Origin: Sphaerulina vaccinii
Taxonomy: Eukaryota; Ascomycota; Dothideomycetes; Mycosphaerellales; Mycosphaerellaceae
Reading direction: 5' to 3'
DNA: 64,000 bases
NCBI GenBank assembly: GCA_022570795.1
Contig: JAKUDP010000013.1
Span: 1,364,001-1,428,000, forward strand
The notes under the pieces are model-generated. The model saw nothing but the letters and a program-made list of their open reading frames with translations. It did no database searches and was not told the origin of the DNA. A program made the translations under genes and the position numbers. This document shows, piece after piece, positions 1 through 11,514 of this stretch; within the stretch, counting starts at the first letter, position 1; each line of letters starts with the position of its first letter.

Positions 1-147
1 CCGGAAGAGACTGCGGCGCTGAAGCGAGAGACGATCGAGTCCATTCGTCGTGATGTGGCACCAGATATACCCCATGCTTTACTAGGCATGATAGGTGCAG
101 CAGCTAAAACGGACGAAGAAATGCCAGGAGAATGGCTAAGATCATGA
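1..147 (+). CDS. 3' end of an unidentified protein (partial)
   Basis: Frame 1 is open from the first base to a TGA at 145-147 and encodes the last 48 residues of a protein whose body lies outside the window. The peptide is rich in charged residues (it starts PEETAALKRE and ends GEWLRS) and looks helical. I do not recognise the family. It faces the HRD3 gene tail to tail with an 81 bp gap, so its terminator region must lie between 148 and 228. Length and stop position are seen in the sequence. That it is coding is inferred from amino-acid composition and from the convergent layout. Confidence 0.5.
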   Translation, partial: PEETAALKRETIESIRRDVAPDIPHALLGMIGAAAKTDEEMPGEWLRS

Positions 148-228
148 ACCTCATCACTGTACAAATCCTACATCATACACGAGCTTTTTCGTGCTGCTAA
201 TACGCAATGCAAAGTGTCAACGCTAATG

Positions 229-2858
229 CTAATGTCCTATACCTCCAGCAACCCAATTGTTCCAATTGGGATCATCAGGTGGTGGGAAAAGACCTCTATC
301 CTGCTGCTGGTCGTCCTGCTGTGGCTGCGCCTGTGCCTGACCCTGCTGTTGCTGCTGCGCTTCCAGCGCTTCCCTCCTTCTACGTTCGACTTCTCTAGCA
401 CGCTGTTGGCGGTACCAGAAGAGACCAGCTAGTGCCGCGAGGAGACCGCCGATCAGCAGCGTCTCCAAAACGTCTTCGTCAATTTCACCATCTCCATCCC
501 AATCGCCTCCAGGCATAGGCTCTGTGCCGTCCCAATCATCAGCTTCGTAGCCTTCTTGGTCTTGATAGTACTGTGCATCAGCTTCAAGGAAGTCTCTAAT
601 CCACTCTGCAAAACCCCTACGCTTCTTCGTAGGCGTCTCATCTTCGATGCCATGGACACCACCACGAGTGATGCCATTCCACCATGATCGCCATCGAAGC
701 TTGAACAAGCTGAGCTTGACAGGTAGGTAAGCTTCGCGATTGGTATCCAAAGCTTGATCGTAGAAGCGTTTGGCAAGATGGAAGTCTTGCTCAATGCCGA
801 TTCCGTTCTCATGCATCCATCCCAGATTCCACATGGCTTGCGCGGATTGCAAGGTTTCAGCTGCAGATTGGTAGCACTGGGCGGCATGCTCGGCTGAGGG
901 AGCAGTGCCGAGACCTGCAAGATAGTAGTCGCCCATCTTGACAAGAGCGTCGATGTTCTGCTGCTTGGCAGACCTAGTCCAGTGCACAAGCGCAAGAGCG
1001 GCATCACCCAGAGTGTTCTTAGTGCTACTGGCCTGCGATGATAGCCAGTTCAGCGGGCTCCACAATGGCTTCGATTGAGACTGGTCAAGCAACCACGCCA
1101 CATTTGCTTGAGCGTTCTCGGATCCCTGCTCTGCGGCCATGAGATACGGAATGAAGGCCTTGCTCGGCTCACCTTCATCATAAGCTTCCACGGCCTCGCT
1201 CAGGCCACTCCAGATAGCTTCCGCCTTCTCAACTACAATCTTATAGTATACTGCAGCACTTCCGCACGACTTGTCGCGACCAATGCCCTTCTGATTCATC
1301 TCTGCCAAGTAGTAGAAGGCCTCGATATGACTATTTCTCGCAGCCAGCTCAAAGTACTTCGCTGCAGTGACAGTGTCGCCTTGATCGAGGAAGAAGGTTC
1401 CGAGATGTGTTTGTGCAACTGCCAGGTCCTGGTCAGCCGCGGCTGAGAAGAGTTCCGCGGCTCTGACGATGTTTCTTTCGACGCCATAGCCTTCGAGGTA
1501 CATGAGTCCCAGGCTGTACTGGCATAGCGCATCACCATTGGCAATACCACGGTTGAACCAGACCTTGGCTTTGCCGAAGTCCTGCTTGGTGCCTTCGCCA
1601 CGCAAGAACATGCGGCCAAGATAACCAGCAGCTTTACTTGCCAATCGTTCCGTGCTATGAGGCACGTCCTTCTTGACTTTGTTGTTCGCTGACCAGTACT
1701 CTCTTGCCACGTCCATGAAGTATTGCTTCGCCATCTTCGGATCCCGTTTCAGCCCTCGGGTACCATCGTAGTGAAGTCTAGCCAGTCCGAATGTAGCCTT
1801 GAGGTCGCCTTTTGAAGACTGCAGATGCAGGTACTCAAGCACATCATCTACATCGGCATACGCATCACTGGTTGGTCCACCTTGTTTAGCGTTCTGTCCA
1901 GCCGATGCGACGCTCGCGCCTTCTCCGTATACACCACCCTCTTCATCTGCGATCCTCCACGCATCTCGAACCAGAGAGTGGCCACCAGGAGGCCCAGAAC
2001 GGTAATATGCGATAGCCTTGTCTGCCACCTGCTTGTACCAGTGTACTGCCTCGTCACAGTTCTTTGGTGTTGCAATTCCAGTCATATGTCTATACCCCAA
2101 GGTCATCTGCGATCGTGTGTTTCCGTGCTCAGCTGCAACAGTATGGTAAAGCATGCTCTTCGCTTGGTCCATTGGCACAGAAGGTGCCAGGCCAGTCGCA
2201 TATATGAAGGCGACCATATACTGCGCAGTGCTGTTTCCAGTCAAATCCGACAACTGTTGATATCTCTTGAACGCTTCATCGTAGTTGACAGGGTGGGAGT
2301 GGTTGCCATGAAAGTTGAGCTCGGCGAGCAGGTATATGGCATCGGCATCGTTCTCATCCGCAGCATCTCCAAGCAGCTTGACGGCACGCGACAGAGGCTG
2401 GCCAAGCTTGACAGGCTGGTCCTGCGTGGCCGTCGTGACGAGATTGTTGTGCTTCGGGGCATTCATGAACAGCAGAACGAAGGCTTCTTTGGCGTAGTAT
2501 ACAGCATTTCCCACAATGCCCTTCGGCTTGCTAACGAATCGCTGGAGCTTCGAACCCGTCGGTGCCTTCACTTTCCGTAGCAGTGATATTGCTTCTATAA
2601 CCTCACTGCGCACTTCATGCTGCTGCTGTTCCTGTGCTCGTCCTGTTCGTACCGTTGCCGAATCGACATAATGGCTGAGCGGCTTGGCTCGTTCGAGAGA
2701 AGGGAGGCTATCGTCGACCTCGTCCGTCTCGACCACGTCTCGCGCGAATGTAAAGGCCAGGAACATGCATAACACTGTACCATCATCAGCAGTGTTGGGA
2801 GGATAGAGCTTCAGCGATGTGGCTTACGCAGCAGGAGTGGAAGCACTGGACGCTTCAT
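229..2858 (-). CDS. HRD3: Hrd3/SEL1L-type ERAD ubiquitin-ligase subunit
   Basis: Two exons, complement(229..2774, 2828..2858), give about 858 aa. The 31-nt first exon completes a hydrophobic signal peptide (MKRPVLPLLL then LLCMFLAFTFA), which is why I place the start at 2858 and not in the large exon. The luminal part carries many Sel1-type repeats (A-x-x-x-LG-x-x-Y/F-x-x-G pattern, for example SLGLMYLEGYGVERN). A single membrane helix near the C terminus (ETLLIGGLLAALAGLFWY) is followed by a basic, Gln-rich cytosolic tail. Signal peptide, Sel1 solenoid and C-terminal anchor are the classic architecture of Hrd3/SEL1L, which recruits misfolded glycoproteins to the Hrd1 ligase in the ER membrane. 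Length fits the family. The intron is 53 nt (GTAAGC...ACAG). Confidence 0.93.
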
Positions 2859-3341
2859 CTTCGCTGTCGTTTTGGAGTGATATGTCTGGAGTCGCCTATG
2901 AGAGGCGCTGTATGTGGTTATCTCATCGTACGCGCAGTCAAACAACAGAATGCTGATGCCGTCAATCGATGTTGCCAGCTTGCTTGACACCTCACGGACG
3001 GAGGTGTGACGCTTGTGCTCGCGTGGCGTGGAGGGCGTGGCGGGCAGCGGGCCGTATAATCCCTGTTCAATGAAACGGCACTTCACCTCCATCTCCGAAT
3101 TGACAACATGGCTTAAATGCCACCGCTGGTGGCTGCCAGCTAAGCTCAGAGTCCTCCATGAGCCCATGTACGAGAGCCATGTCACACTGAAGCGTAGCAG
3201 ACTTCTTTACCTTCATGGAGCTGCTGCTCACCTGTCAGCAAGTATGTCTCAGCCTTTGGAACGCGTCGTTAACCAGCTTGTCACCGAGAGAACCCCCCAC
3301 GATTTGACTTGGACGGCTTGGACAGCGATTGATGTGCCATC

Positions 3342-3709
3342 TTGCACAACGCGATATTAGAACACGGCTGGATCTCCTCTGGACGCACGACAGATGAACT
3401 TTTGGCGAAGACAAAAACCTGGTGGCAGTTCATGGAGAAGCACCTGAAACCAGCAAGCTGCATCCTTCGGTGTGTGCTTTCTTGCAGATCGCTCGGCTTG
3501 TTCCGTACGACTATGAGCCGGAAACCAGCTTCTTCTACAATGTCAGAGGATTGCATCACCCGGCGATGTTCTTTAGCGGTCCTGGGAGCTTAATGTTCGA
3601 AGATCCTGACATGGTCCTGACGCTGTACAACTCACATGAGAAGCTGGCTGGCACACCAGACGGTCTGCTGTGCGTAATTCAACCCAGCATACCTATTGAC
3701 TACACTTAA
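3342..3709 (+). pseudogene. coding-like fragment of unknown family, possibly broken
   Basis: Two overlapping plus-strand frames look like one protein split by a frame change near 3450-3465. The upstream frame reads MHNAILEHGWISSGRTTDEL and continues to ...WWQFMEKHLKPAS. The downstream frame (to 3709) continues SVCAFLQIARLVPYDYEPE and includes VRGLHHPAMFFSGPGSLMF. A weak intron ending in CTTTCTTGCAG at about 3536 is another way to join them. No family is recognised. The flanks 2859-3341 and 3710-4018 show nothing I can support, apart from the probable promoter of HRD3 just above 2858. Confidence 0.25.
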
Positions 3710-4024
3710 GACCATTACAGGTTTGACCAGCTTAATCACAGGCGTGTTTGGAGATCTGGGTGACTGTCCATGATGGGCTTGACTCACAGCAGGGTTTGAT
3801 TAGCATGTCAAGGAGGAAGACTAGATAAGAGGGGAGCTTGCGCTAGAATCTGCAGAAGTAATTCTCATTGATACTTCTATGTACACTGCTGAATACCAAA
3901 CCCATCCCATCTTTCCAATTGAACTCATGCGGTCATCTTAGGATGTCCGCATAAATTCTTCTCGCATCGCTCGCCTTTGATCCTTACAAGATGCAGTGAC
4001 GAGCAGAGCGTTTATATGTCATCT

Positions 4025-4245
4025 GGCTCTTAAGAACCAGACGGACGAGTGTAGACGGATCTCCATTCTGGTTCTTGAGAACCGAGCGGTATGAACATGG
4101 TGACGATTCTCCAATTTGTTTCTTGGGAACACAAACGGCGTGAATGTATGAGTATTCTCCTTCTGACTCTTGAGAGCACAGGAGGTGGGAATGCAACGAT
4201 CAGTATGCCACCCTTTGGTTCTTGAGAACACAAATGGTGGCAAGG
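4025..4245. repeat. five-copy 45-52 bp degenerate tandem repeat with GTTCT/AGAAC inverted motif
   Basis: A motif near TTCTTGAGAACACAAACGG recurs with starts at about 4027, 4072, 4120, 4167 and 4219, so the spacing is 45, 48, 47 and 52 bp. The core GTTCTTGAGAAC has perfect 5-bp inverted arms (GTTCT and AGAAC) around a 2-bp spacer in the best copies. The sequence between cores is less conserved. It lies just downstream of the stop codon of the minus-strand gene at 4294 and could fall in its 3' UTR. Short minus-strand open frames cross it but have no recognisable product. Confidence 0.7.
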
Positions 4246-4293
4246 TGCAGGTGATGAGACAGGACAGTACGCTCTTCAAGGACGAGAAGTGAC

Positions 4294-6808
4294 TTATGAA
4301 GTCTTGTCCTCCTGCAAAGCTTTCAGCATCTCCTGAAACTTCGCATCTTTCTTCTCTTCATTGGCCACCCAATCAGTTTCCTGCTCTGCTCGTCTCATCG
4401 ACTCGGTTGAGTTTAAGAGACGCTGGCCATTGGTGTTGCCTTCAGCCTCGCTGTTGGCTTCTGGCAAACCAGCAGCAGGCATTGCTGCTGGAGCTCCGTT
4501 GACTCCAGCAGCGACAGCAGGAGTGGTTGCAGTCTCGGTGTTGACTTCTGGCTGACCAACAGTGCCGGCAGCACTCACTGCTGTTGGAGCTCCGTTATTG
4601 TCTGCAACAGCGACACGAGGAGTGCCTTCAGTCTCGGTGTTGACCTCTGGCTGACCACCAGTGCTGGCAGCAGGCACTGGTGTTGAAGCCCCATTGTTGA
4701 CTTCAGCAGCGACAGCAGGAGAGGCTCCAGTCTCTCCGTTGCCTCTAGGCGCAGCAGCAGCAGTGCCGGGAGTGCCTACGAACTGTTGCCTATGAGGCAC
4801 AAGCGGGCCTTGTTGAGGAGGACCTCGTCTCGGTGCTGGGTCGTCTCGGCGACGAGAAGAAATAGGCGCGCGTTCTCGGCCATATTGAGCTGGCTGGTGC
4901 TGTCGTGGATCTCCCGGATCTGGGTGCTTCATCTTCGCGATCTCCGTGGAGAACAGGGCCAACATCAGATCTGGCGGCTGCCCAGTCCAATCATTCTTGA
5001 TAAGGTCCCGGTGGTGATCGGCACCCTTGGTCTTGGCAACGTCCAGGTTGTGCTTAGTCTTCTCCACGGCGAAAAGCAGTGCAGGTGGCGCCCGAGTGTG
5101 CTTCTGCTGCGACGGCGTGTAAAGAGTCTTGGGTGTTTCGAAGATGATCAAGGTCTTAATCTTGCCCATCAGCCAGTCTCGGGCTGCCTTGTTGGTAAGG
5201 CCTTGATCTTCCAGGAAAGCATCCACATGATTCAGAAAGTCACGGTGCATCATGGAGCGCTGGTAATCAGTTGGGCACTGCTGCGCCTTGACCCCCATCG
5301 CACACTGGCACAAGCAGAATCGGCATTCATAGCCCAGGTACTTGCAGCGAGAACAAGGGAAGCCTGTGCAACGAAGCCCGGCAGAGCGACATCCAATGCA
5401 ATTCAGGTGGATGTCCATGGCCTTTTGCCACAACATGAAGATCTGTTGGGCTCTGACTTCCACCTGTGCAGCCGAACTTCCATTACTCTGGTCGCGGACC
5501 GCAAAGAAGATGGATTTGTTGGCGTATCGCGCGACGGTGGGCGGGCATGAGCTAGCCTCTGGGAAGAAGAACATGCCTTCGGTCATGACGAAGTTCCGCC
5601 ATTGGATCCAATCGACAATTTCACCAAGATCAACGACAGCGCCACTGTTGACCTGTCTCATGAACGCTCGCAGGTCTGACAGAAGCCAGACGCCCGGTCG
5701 CTCAGTTGGTTTAACACGAAGGAGGTTGTGGTGAGCCACGAGTGTAGCTTGTAGCTTGGTCTTCGTCACGTCGACCATCTCATATTCCTTGGGATGTGCC
5801 TTTGATGAGAGAGGAGTGCGTGCGTCCTTCGATGCGTCCTTCGGTGCGTTCTTCGGTGCACGGCCAGCGGCCTTGGAATAGGTCGGTGCTGGGTTGGTCG
5901 CAGCGGTAGCAGGCAATGCAGCAGGAGACGGTGCTGGCATAGCAGAAGACGGTGCTGACCCAGATGGCATTGGCCGAGTTTGTGCTGGAGTAACAGTTCC
6001 ACTACCAGCGACTGCCGCTGGACCGCCACTGTTTGGCTTCCGTCTCCTCAGCGTAGGATCGACTCGCACTGCCTCAGGAGGAGTCCGTACCGCAGGAGGA
6101 GCCGGTATGACCTCCGCTTGCTGTGAACCTGGAGCAGCTTCAGCTCCAGTTCTCTGTGGCGGCGTAGTGGTCGACTGAGGTTGGTGATGAGTGGCCGTCC
6201 CAGTGAAGTTGTGAGACTGTCTGACTGAGTGGCCATCCCAGTGGTCTGCTGAGCCGGAGTGGCTGTCCCAGTGGGCTGCTGAGCCTGGTTCGGGATGTAT
6301 GGAAGTGCCTGCGCAGAGAACTCCTGGTGCTGAGTGGTTGTCCCAGTGTGCGGCACTTGCTGGAGCACCCAGCCATATCCCGGTGGGATGTTCGAGGGAG
6401 GTGCCGGCAGGATTGTAGCTGCCTGTTGGTGCAGCAGCACATTGTGCTGACCATACGGTGCTTGCGCTTGCGCTTGCCAGTTCCCAGTAGTCTGGTTGGG
6501 TGCTTGGTACCGATACCAGTTGATCAGCCGAGCCACTGCTGCAGGTCCGCCGAGACGTTCCTGCAGGTTGATCTCATCGTACCAGAGCAGCACGTTGGGG
6601 CCCCAAAGAGATCCCTCTCGAGATCGAATAAGGTGCACTTGCTCGCGTGGCCAGCCATTGGCTACAAGAGAACAGAATTGTTAGTATTTTATCAATTTTT
6701 CATGTGGCCTCGCGACTTACCAAGAGCGTCGTCAACGGTGCATTGGACGGTGCGGGCATTTTCCCACCACGGTAGGTGCGTCGGCGGTGTGAAGGTGGCG
6801 GACAACAT
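4294..6808 (-). CDS. low-complexity protein with a variant Zn2Cys6 cluster; apparent frameshift
   Basis: Exon 1 is 6808..6721. The intron 6720..6662 has a GTAAGTCGCG donor, an ATACTAAC branch site and a TTGTAG acceptor. The start MLSATFTPPTHLPWW keeps frame through the splice into TVDDALANGWPRE. A Q/T-rich region follows, with a short TG-[TM]-AT repeat. Between about 6190 and 6215 the frame must shift by one base to reach the long open frame (stop at 4294). The middle of the protein (about 5330-5405) has six Cys spaced C-x2-C-x6-C-x4-C-x2-C-x6-C, like a fungal Zn2Cys6 cluster but with a 4-residue linker, followed by more Cys (RFCLCQCAMG). The C terminus has Ala/Gly/Pro repeats of about 40 aa, each with a PEVNTE or closely related motif. 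Function unknown. A DNA-binding role is only suggested by the Cys pattern. Confidence 0.6.
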
Positions 6809-6984
6809 TGGTGTGTGCGCAGATGTGCGCAGGTGAGTCGTTGTTGTTGTTCGAGGAGAGTCGAGCTTCCAGCAGAATTTCTCTCAAGGCAGAAACGCAA
6901 AAACGCGCTAGTGAATACGCGCCAAGCTTTGGGCAACAACAAATTTCTGGGGCTCAAGGAACTTGCTCATCAACATCACCGAAA

Positions 6985-7722
6985 ATGTCTGGAGACACCA
7001 TCAAATCCAGCGAACCGGTTGATAGCACCATGACCGATGGTGGAGATCACCAAACGCCCGCCACACAGGCACATGGCGCTGCACCGCAATCAGAATCACC
7101 AGCAGCGACGCCCGCGCAGCAAGGACCAGCACCAGCACCGACGTCCACGCCGGACAATGCCACAGCACCACAGCCATCGAATACCGGACAGAACATTGAG
7201 ACGGCACCGGTGGTCGGACAGCAGCCAGCACTCACAATTGAGCAAGGCGAACAAGAACTCACACGGGCGCAGTTCAGATATTGGATGGCTGTGCCTGCGC
7301 CGAACGACTCTGAGCTGATGCTCATGACCGATGACGGCAGGGGAGTATATGAGCACCGATTGACTGGCATAGAGTCCTGGACATTCCCAGAGCTGCCACA
7401 CATCTTTGATGCACCGCTGGAGGGTAAGCCTCTAAGACAGGGTTTTACGCTCACTGCTTCACTCCCAGCAGATGACGTTTGGCACATCTGGCACAATCTG
7501 TGGGGCCAGAAACTGAGACCTCGTATCGACCGGAACAACCCAACTGGCGCACGATTCAAGACCATGTTGTGGACTTGGGCATGTAAAGAATGTGTCGAGA
7601 ATTGTCGCCCTGACTGCGATTATGCTTACCAGACTATGCTGGCTATTGCATGGGGTGATGCGTTCCAAAGGCAAAGCCGCGGCCATATGGAACTCGTTGC
7701 CCATGCGAGCAATTCCATGTAA
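6985..7722 (+). CDS. hypothetical protein with Cys-rich C terminus
   Basis: An ATG at 6985 opens a 245-aa frame (start MSGDTIKSSEPVDSTMTDGG). The first 90 residues are disordered and rich in Ala, Pro, Gln and Thr. The rest looks folded and Trp-rich (ELTRAQFRYWMAVPAP, SADDVWHIWHNLW-like segment) and ends with closely spaced Cys (CKECVENCRPDC). I do not recognise the family. The gene is divergent from the Zn2Cys6-like gene, whose start is at 6808, leaving a 176 bp shared promoter. Both proteins combine a disordered Ala/Pro/Gln region with Trp-rich and Cys-rich parts, so they may be related. The last 80 bp overlap the 3' end of the convergent peptidase. The frame stays open upstream to 6808, but the first ATG with a natural disordered N terminus is the one chosen. 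Confidence 0.6.
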   Translation: MSGDTIKSSEPVDSTMTDGGDHQTPATQAHGAAPQSESPAATPAQQGPAPAPTSTPDNATAPQPSNTGQNIETAPVVGQQPALTIEQGEQELTRAQFRYWMAVPAPNDSELMLMTDDGRGVYEHRLTGIESWTFPELPHIFDAPLEGKPLRQGFTLTASLPADDVWHIWHNLWGQKLRPRIDRNNPTGARFKTMLWTWACKECVENCRPDCDYAYQTMLAIAWGDAFQRQSRGHMELVAHASNSM

Positions 7723-8862
7723 GCTTTGCAAGGTCGACCAGCTTCTCCTGCACAAGTGGACTAGTGTAATAGGCTGTCAGCTTCTCATTGATCTCCTCCA
7801 GGTATTGTCCTGCTGATATGAGTCCTGCACGATAGCGCAGTAAGACGGAATAGTACTCGGCAAGTCCTTCACTGTACCAATTCTCCGTCGCCTTCGCGCC
7901 CGGCAATAGTACCCAGTTATGCGTCAATTCGTGCGCCAAGACTGCTTCCCTCTCACATTTCGATCGAGGATATGTCCGCTCCGTGTCATCCCAGCCGAAA
8001 GTGAAAGAATTGGTAAGAGCCGTTCCTGTCAATGAGCCACGTGCATTGTGGCGCAAGAACACACGAAATGGATGTTCAGAGTCGTGAAAGAAGGATCCCA
8101 TATGGCTATACAAATCCTTCAACACGACACCGAGTCCGCTGACGTCGAAGGGAGGATCAACGAACCAGTATATATTGAAGTTTGGCGATGTAACAGGTCT
8201 TCGAGGTTCGGAGAATGCCTGCTTTAGATCGCCAACGAGGAAGAAGGAGGCTTGCAGATCAGCCATGCTAGATGCGCTCTTCTTGATGATGGGCTCGCTC
8301 CCTTCACCTTGGCTGGAGACAGCTGAGATCTGTCTAGGAGCACTTGAGAGGTCCCACTCCAACGTAGTGCGAATGGCAGTCTGATCGAAGACCAGAGGCA
8401 GAGCCAGGAACCCAAACCCAGCTCCTATGAGACCAGGACCATCTTGTCGAAAGTCAAGCACCGGGCCTGGCTTTGCGTCTGCATGCGTCGCTCGAGGCAA
8501 CGCAGTGTAATTGATGTATAGATCGCCAATTGTTGCCCGATGCGTCATCCAGATCCGCTGTGTGCCATCACTCGATGTGCTGGAGCGATTTGTGACGTCC
8601 AAGAACCCTTCAGAGTCATGAAAGGACACTTCGTCGTCAGCAATATAGCCTACATCCAGATTGGCAATGGTTTCGTACAGCGACAAGATGTCGGATGAGG
8701 ACGCAAAGGTGAAGTTCGCAGCGCTGAAGGCTTCCCGTGATCATCAAAGACTGGAGTGAGGACAACATGCCATGACGGAAGATTGGCGGAGGCTCCAGAA
8801 CTCAGGAGTCCAGTCCAGACCAAGGATAGGAGCATACAGTGATGGAAGCTTCCCGTAAACAT
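7643..8862 (-). pseudogene. secreted M61/M1-like metallopeptidase, frameshifted and truncated
   Basis: The start at 8862 encodes a signal peptide (MFTGSFHHCMLLSLVWTGLL, cleaved after about SGASA) and the beginning of the domain (HVVLTPVFDDHGK). Near 8720-8738 the frame must change by one base to reach ANFTFASSSDILSLYETIAN and the long frame that ends at 7643. The active site is intact: HELTHNW gives the HExxH zinc ligands, and the Glu of WYSEGLAEYY is the likely third ligand of a gluzincin. The frame stops shortly after VPYGRGFAF, where family members normally continue, so the C-terminal part seems to be missing. It ends inside the convergent gene at 6985-7722. It could be a pseudogene, or an intact gene affected by an indel error. 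The family call rests on the HExxH...SEG layout and the PYGRGF motif. Confidence 0.65.
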
Positions 8863-9136
8863 GCTGTATCGTCCGATCTTCTCGTGCGCTGCTGTGCTAA
8901 GGGCTTTCGTCTAGAGTCTTTCATATTGGAGAGTATCAGGTCCTGGGCAGCCAAGTCCCGCTTGTCGTTCTGACTTGCCCGATTGGGCAGTGCCATGGAC
9001 AAGAAGGCATCCTAGGTGATGGTAAGCTGTCAATACAGCCCTGAGTGCTGTCTTGATGCTGAAGATTGAGAGTTGCTCGAATGTGATAGAGTGAAGTCAA
9101 GATTGAGGAGAAGAACGGTGATCGCGACCACAAAGC

Positions 9137-10958
9137 TTAGTCAGGGCTTTTGCCACGCGAGTCATGCACAGCTTCGACCGTGGCCTCCACTTTCTCTGTC
9201 ATCAACTCCTTTACTCCATTCAAACACAACACAGAGACCAAGGCGATCACCACAAATGGGAAGACCGACCACCACGCCAATCGATATGCCCGCGTATATG
9301 CCCACTGACTTGCATGTGCTGCCGCAGCTACAATGTTAGGCGTCACGCCAGCTATATCAGCAGTACTTTCACCTGCTGCCATTGCAGCAAGCAGATCTGC
9401 GACCGAGAATGAGGGTAGTCCTGCTTCGATAGCTGCAGTTGAGACTTTTGAAGCCCAAGTGCTACTGATCTTGCCATTGATGATGGCATCCAGCACGGCA
9501 GACCCGAAAGCGCCGCCAATGGCACGAGCGGAGAAAGCAAGGCCTGTCGCAGTCGACAAGTACTCATGAGGTGCTGTGAACTGCACTAATGCTACGAGCA
9601 AAGTCAGAGGACCGGATTGGCCGATGCCTGAGATCACGTTGATCCCGATCTGGGCATGATTCCAACCTGGTGTGATGCAGCCATACAAGATCACAACCAC
9701 CAGGAAGATGCTGAATGTTACCACTAGCGGCCACTTGAGGTCTTTATACTTGGTGGCATAGAGCGTGATAGGTATTGATGCCACCAGGGTTGTGATTGAG
9801 TATGCCAGCTGTCGAATGCTGATCCTCCATGCGTTAGTCTCGAACCCTAGGTGGAGGACGATCTGAGGCGTCACGGAATTGACCGCGGAGTAGAAGATCC
9901 AGCCTTCGACGGCTTTGACAATCGTGCAAAGTTAGCGAAGTCATTCTATATGGCTTATGCTCTTTATACTCACCAAAGGCAAAACAACTTAGCGCAAAGT
10001 TGGGCGAATCTTGGAAGAAGACGTGCGCAACCATGCCATCGCTACGACCTTTCCATTCATAAAGATAGAAGAGGACCAAGAGGCCGAGTCCCATACCCAA
10101 CGGTGCTGCCACATGAGAATCGGTCCAGCCATACGCTCCTCCTGCCCAGTCTAGTGCCAGCAACATGAGCGTTGCCGAAGATATGAACAAAACGCTGCCG
10201 ATAGGGTCCACAGCCCAAAGGTATCCCTTCCAGGACATCTTAGGATAATCGGACTTCTTCTTCGGCCAGTAGAACAGCAGGAATCCGGCCGAAGTCGTCA
10301 AATGAAAAGCTGCTTGGATCCAAAAGATGTCTCGCCATCCACCTGGATTTGCGTTGGTCACAGCACCAGCCAACAGTCCTCCAAGTAAACCACCAACGGC
10401 TCCTCCCAAGAACGCAAACCCATTCGCCAAAGCCCGATACTTCAGCGGCAGCACTTCCGAAGGAATGGCCTGCACAATACTGATAGTCGAAAGTGTCGTG
10501 CCCACAAGTATGCCGCCTCCGATAAGCATACTCATACTCTTCGCTTTCGCACTCACCACAGCCCCCACGAAAGCTACCAATGGTGCTCCAGCAGCCAGAC
10601 TCTTCCGATCCAGGACATCGCTAAGTCTACCAACGAACGGCGACAGTACGCTTTGCATCAGTAAAGGTCCTTGGATGATCCAGCCGCTGATAGAAGCTTC
10701 ACCTAGGTCGCGGACGATGAAGGCGATCACGGAACCTGCGGCCACGACTACGAAGACTTGAGCCATAATGGCGAAGCAGGAGATGAAGACTACTATCCAT
10801 GATTTCCAGGTCAGATGGATGTGTTGATCGTCTTCTATCACCTCGATATTGTGGGGTGTGCCAGACTTCTCATTGCTGTGAATCTTTGGCGCTAGAACTA
10901 GTCTGCTCAACGTGTATAGGTTCGTCCTTCTCGGCCATGGTTGTGTTGTTGTGTACAT
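9137..10958 (-). CDS. MFS efflux transporter, TRI12/siderophore-type (14-TM class)
   Basis: Exons complement(9137..9912, 9974..10958). The 61-nt intron (GTGAGT...AAAG) joins ...LSCFAFA to VEGWIFYSAVNSVTPQ. The 586-aa product has many hydrophobic helices and the MFS loop signature GRLSDVLDRK after SPFV. The segments SGWIIQGPLLMQS, EVLPLKYRALANGFAFLGG and NPGGWRDIFWIQA are typical of the TRI12/fungal siderophore and toxin efflux family, which exports or imports small molecules at the plasma membrane using the proton gradient. The start is uncertain. An in-frame ATG lies at 10958, but a more natural N terminus (MAEKDEPIHVEQTSSSAKDS, ATG at 10938) lies in another frame and stops at about 10870, so a one-base indel near 10880-10890 is possible. 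The substrate cannot be inferred. The region 10959-11340 upstream holds no gene. Confidence 0.85.
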
Positions 10959-11372
10959 CGCAAGCAAGAGAAAAGAAGTTCGAAGTCGTGGTTGATTGTC
11001 GATCCTCAAGCTTTACCCGGCCTAGCAAGGATTCTCCAGAAACATTGGGGGCGTTCTGCGGGGAAAGTACCACTGCATATTGTAGGTAGTACAGACGATA
11101 ATGCTGTATAGTGAATACACGGCAGTTGTTGTGCAAGTTTTGCCGTGTGTCTCTAAGCTCTGAGGAGTGCTGTGCCACTTCAATCCTTCGGACGACATCT
11201 CAGCTGCTAATGAGGCTTACAGAAACAAGTCGCCGAACATACAGCATTGACAGCATTGATGTATGGCTTGGGACATACACACCGTAATGACAAGGCACCA
11301 ATGCATCCAGGAGTGAGGTTGCTGAGGCAAGTACGATGAGCATACATATGTGACTTGGGCTAGCGAATTGCA

Positions 11373-11514
11373 ATGATCGTTCAGCCTCAGTGGCTCAGCC
11401 AGTAAGTCGATGGTGTATTCCGATGCTGGCACAATGGACTAGGCGCACAGTCAACAATGGACTGGTCCATATTTGGTCTTGTCAGACACCTTAAGAACAG
11501 GGCGATTGTTTTGC
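11373..11514 (+). ncRNA. putative Pol III small RNA, array unit 1
   Basis: TATA-like CATACATATG at 11341. A box TGGCTCAGCCAG at 11391-11402. 5' hairpin AGCC-TCAGT-GGCT at 11383-11395. 3' box GGGCGATTGTTTTGC at 11500-11514. Ends are estimated from the A box (about 18 nt upstream) and the T-run. Confidence 0.45.

Noticed and set aside
1825..2580. 251-codon plus-strand frame
   Set aside because: It lies fully inside HRD3 on the other strand and has no family features.
4025..4245. TTC...GAA cores as heat-shock elements
   Set aside because: Spacing between TTC and GAA is 4 bp, not the 2 bp required, and the site lies downstream of a gene.
4786..5550. 254-codon plus-strand frame
   Set aside because: It is the shadow of the Cys-rich gene on the minus strand, which has splice signals and a family-like Cys pattern.
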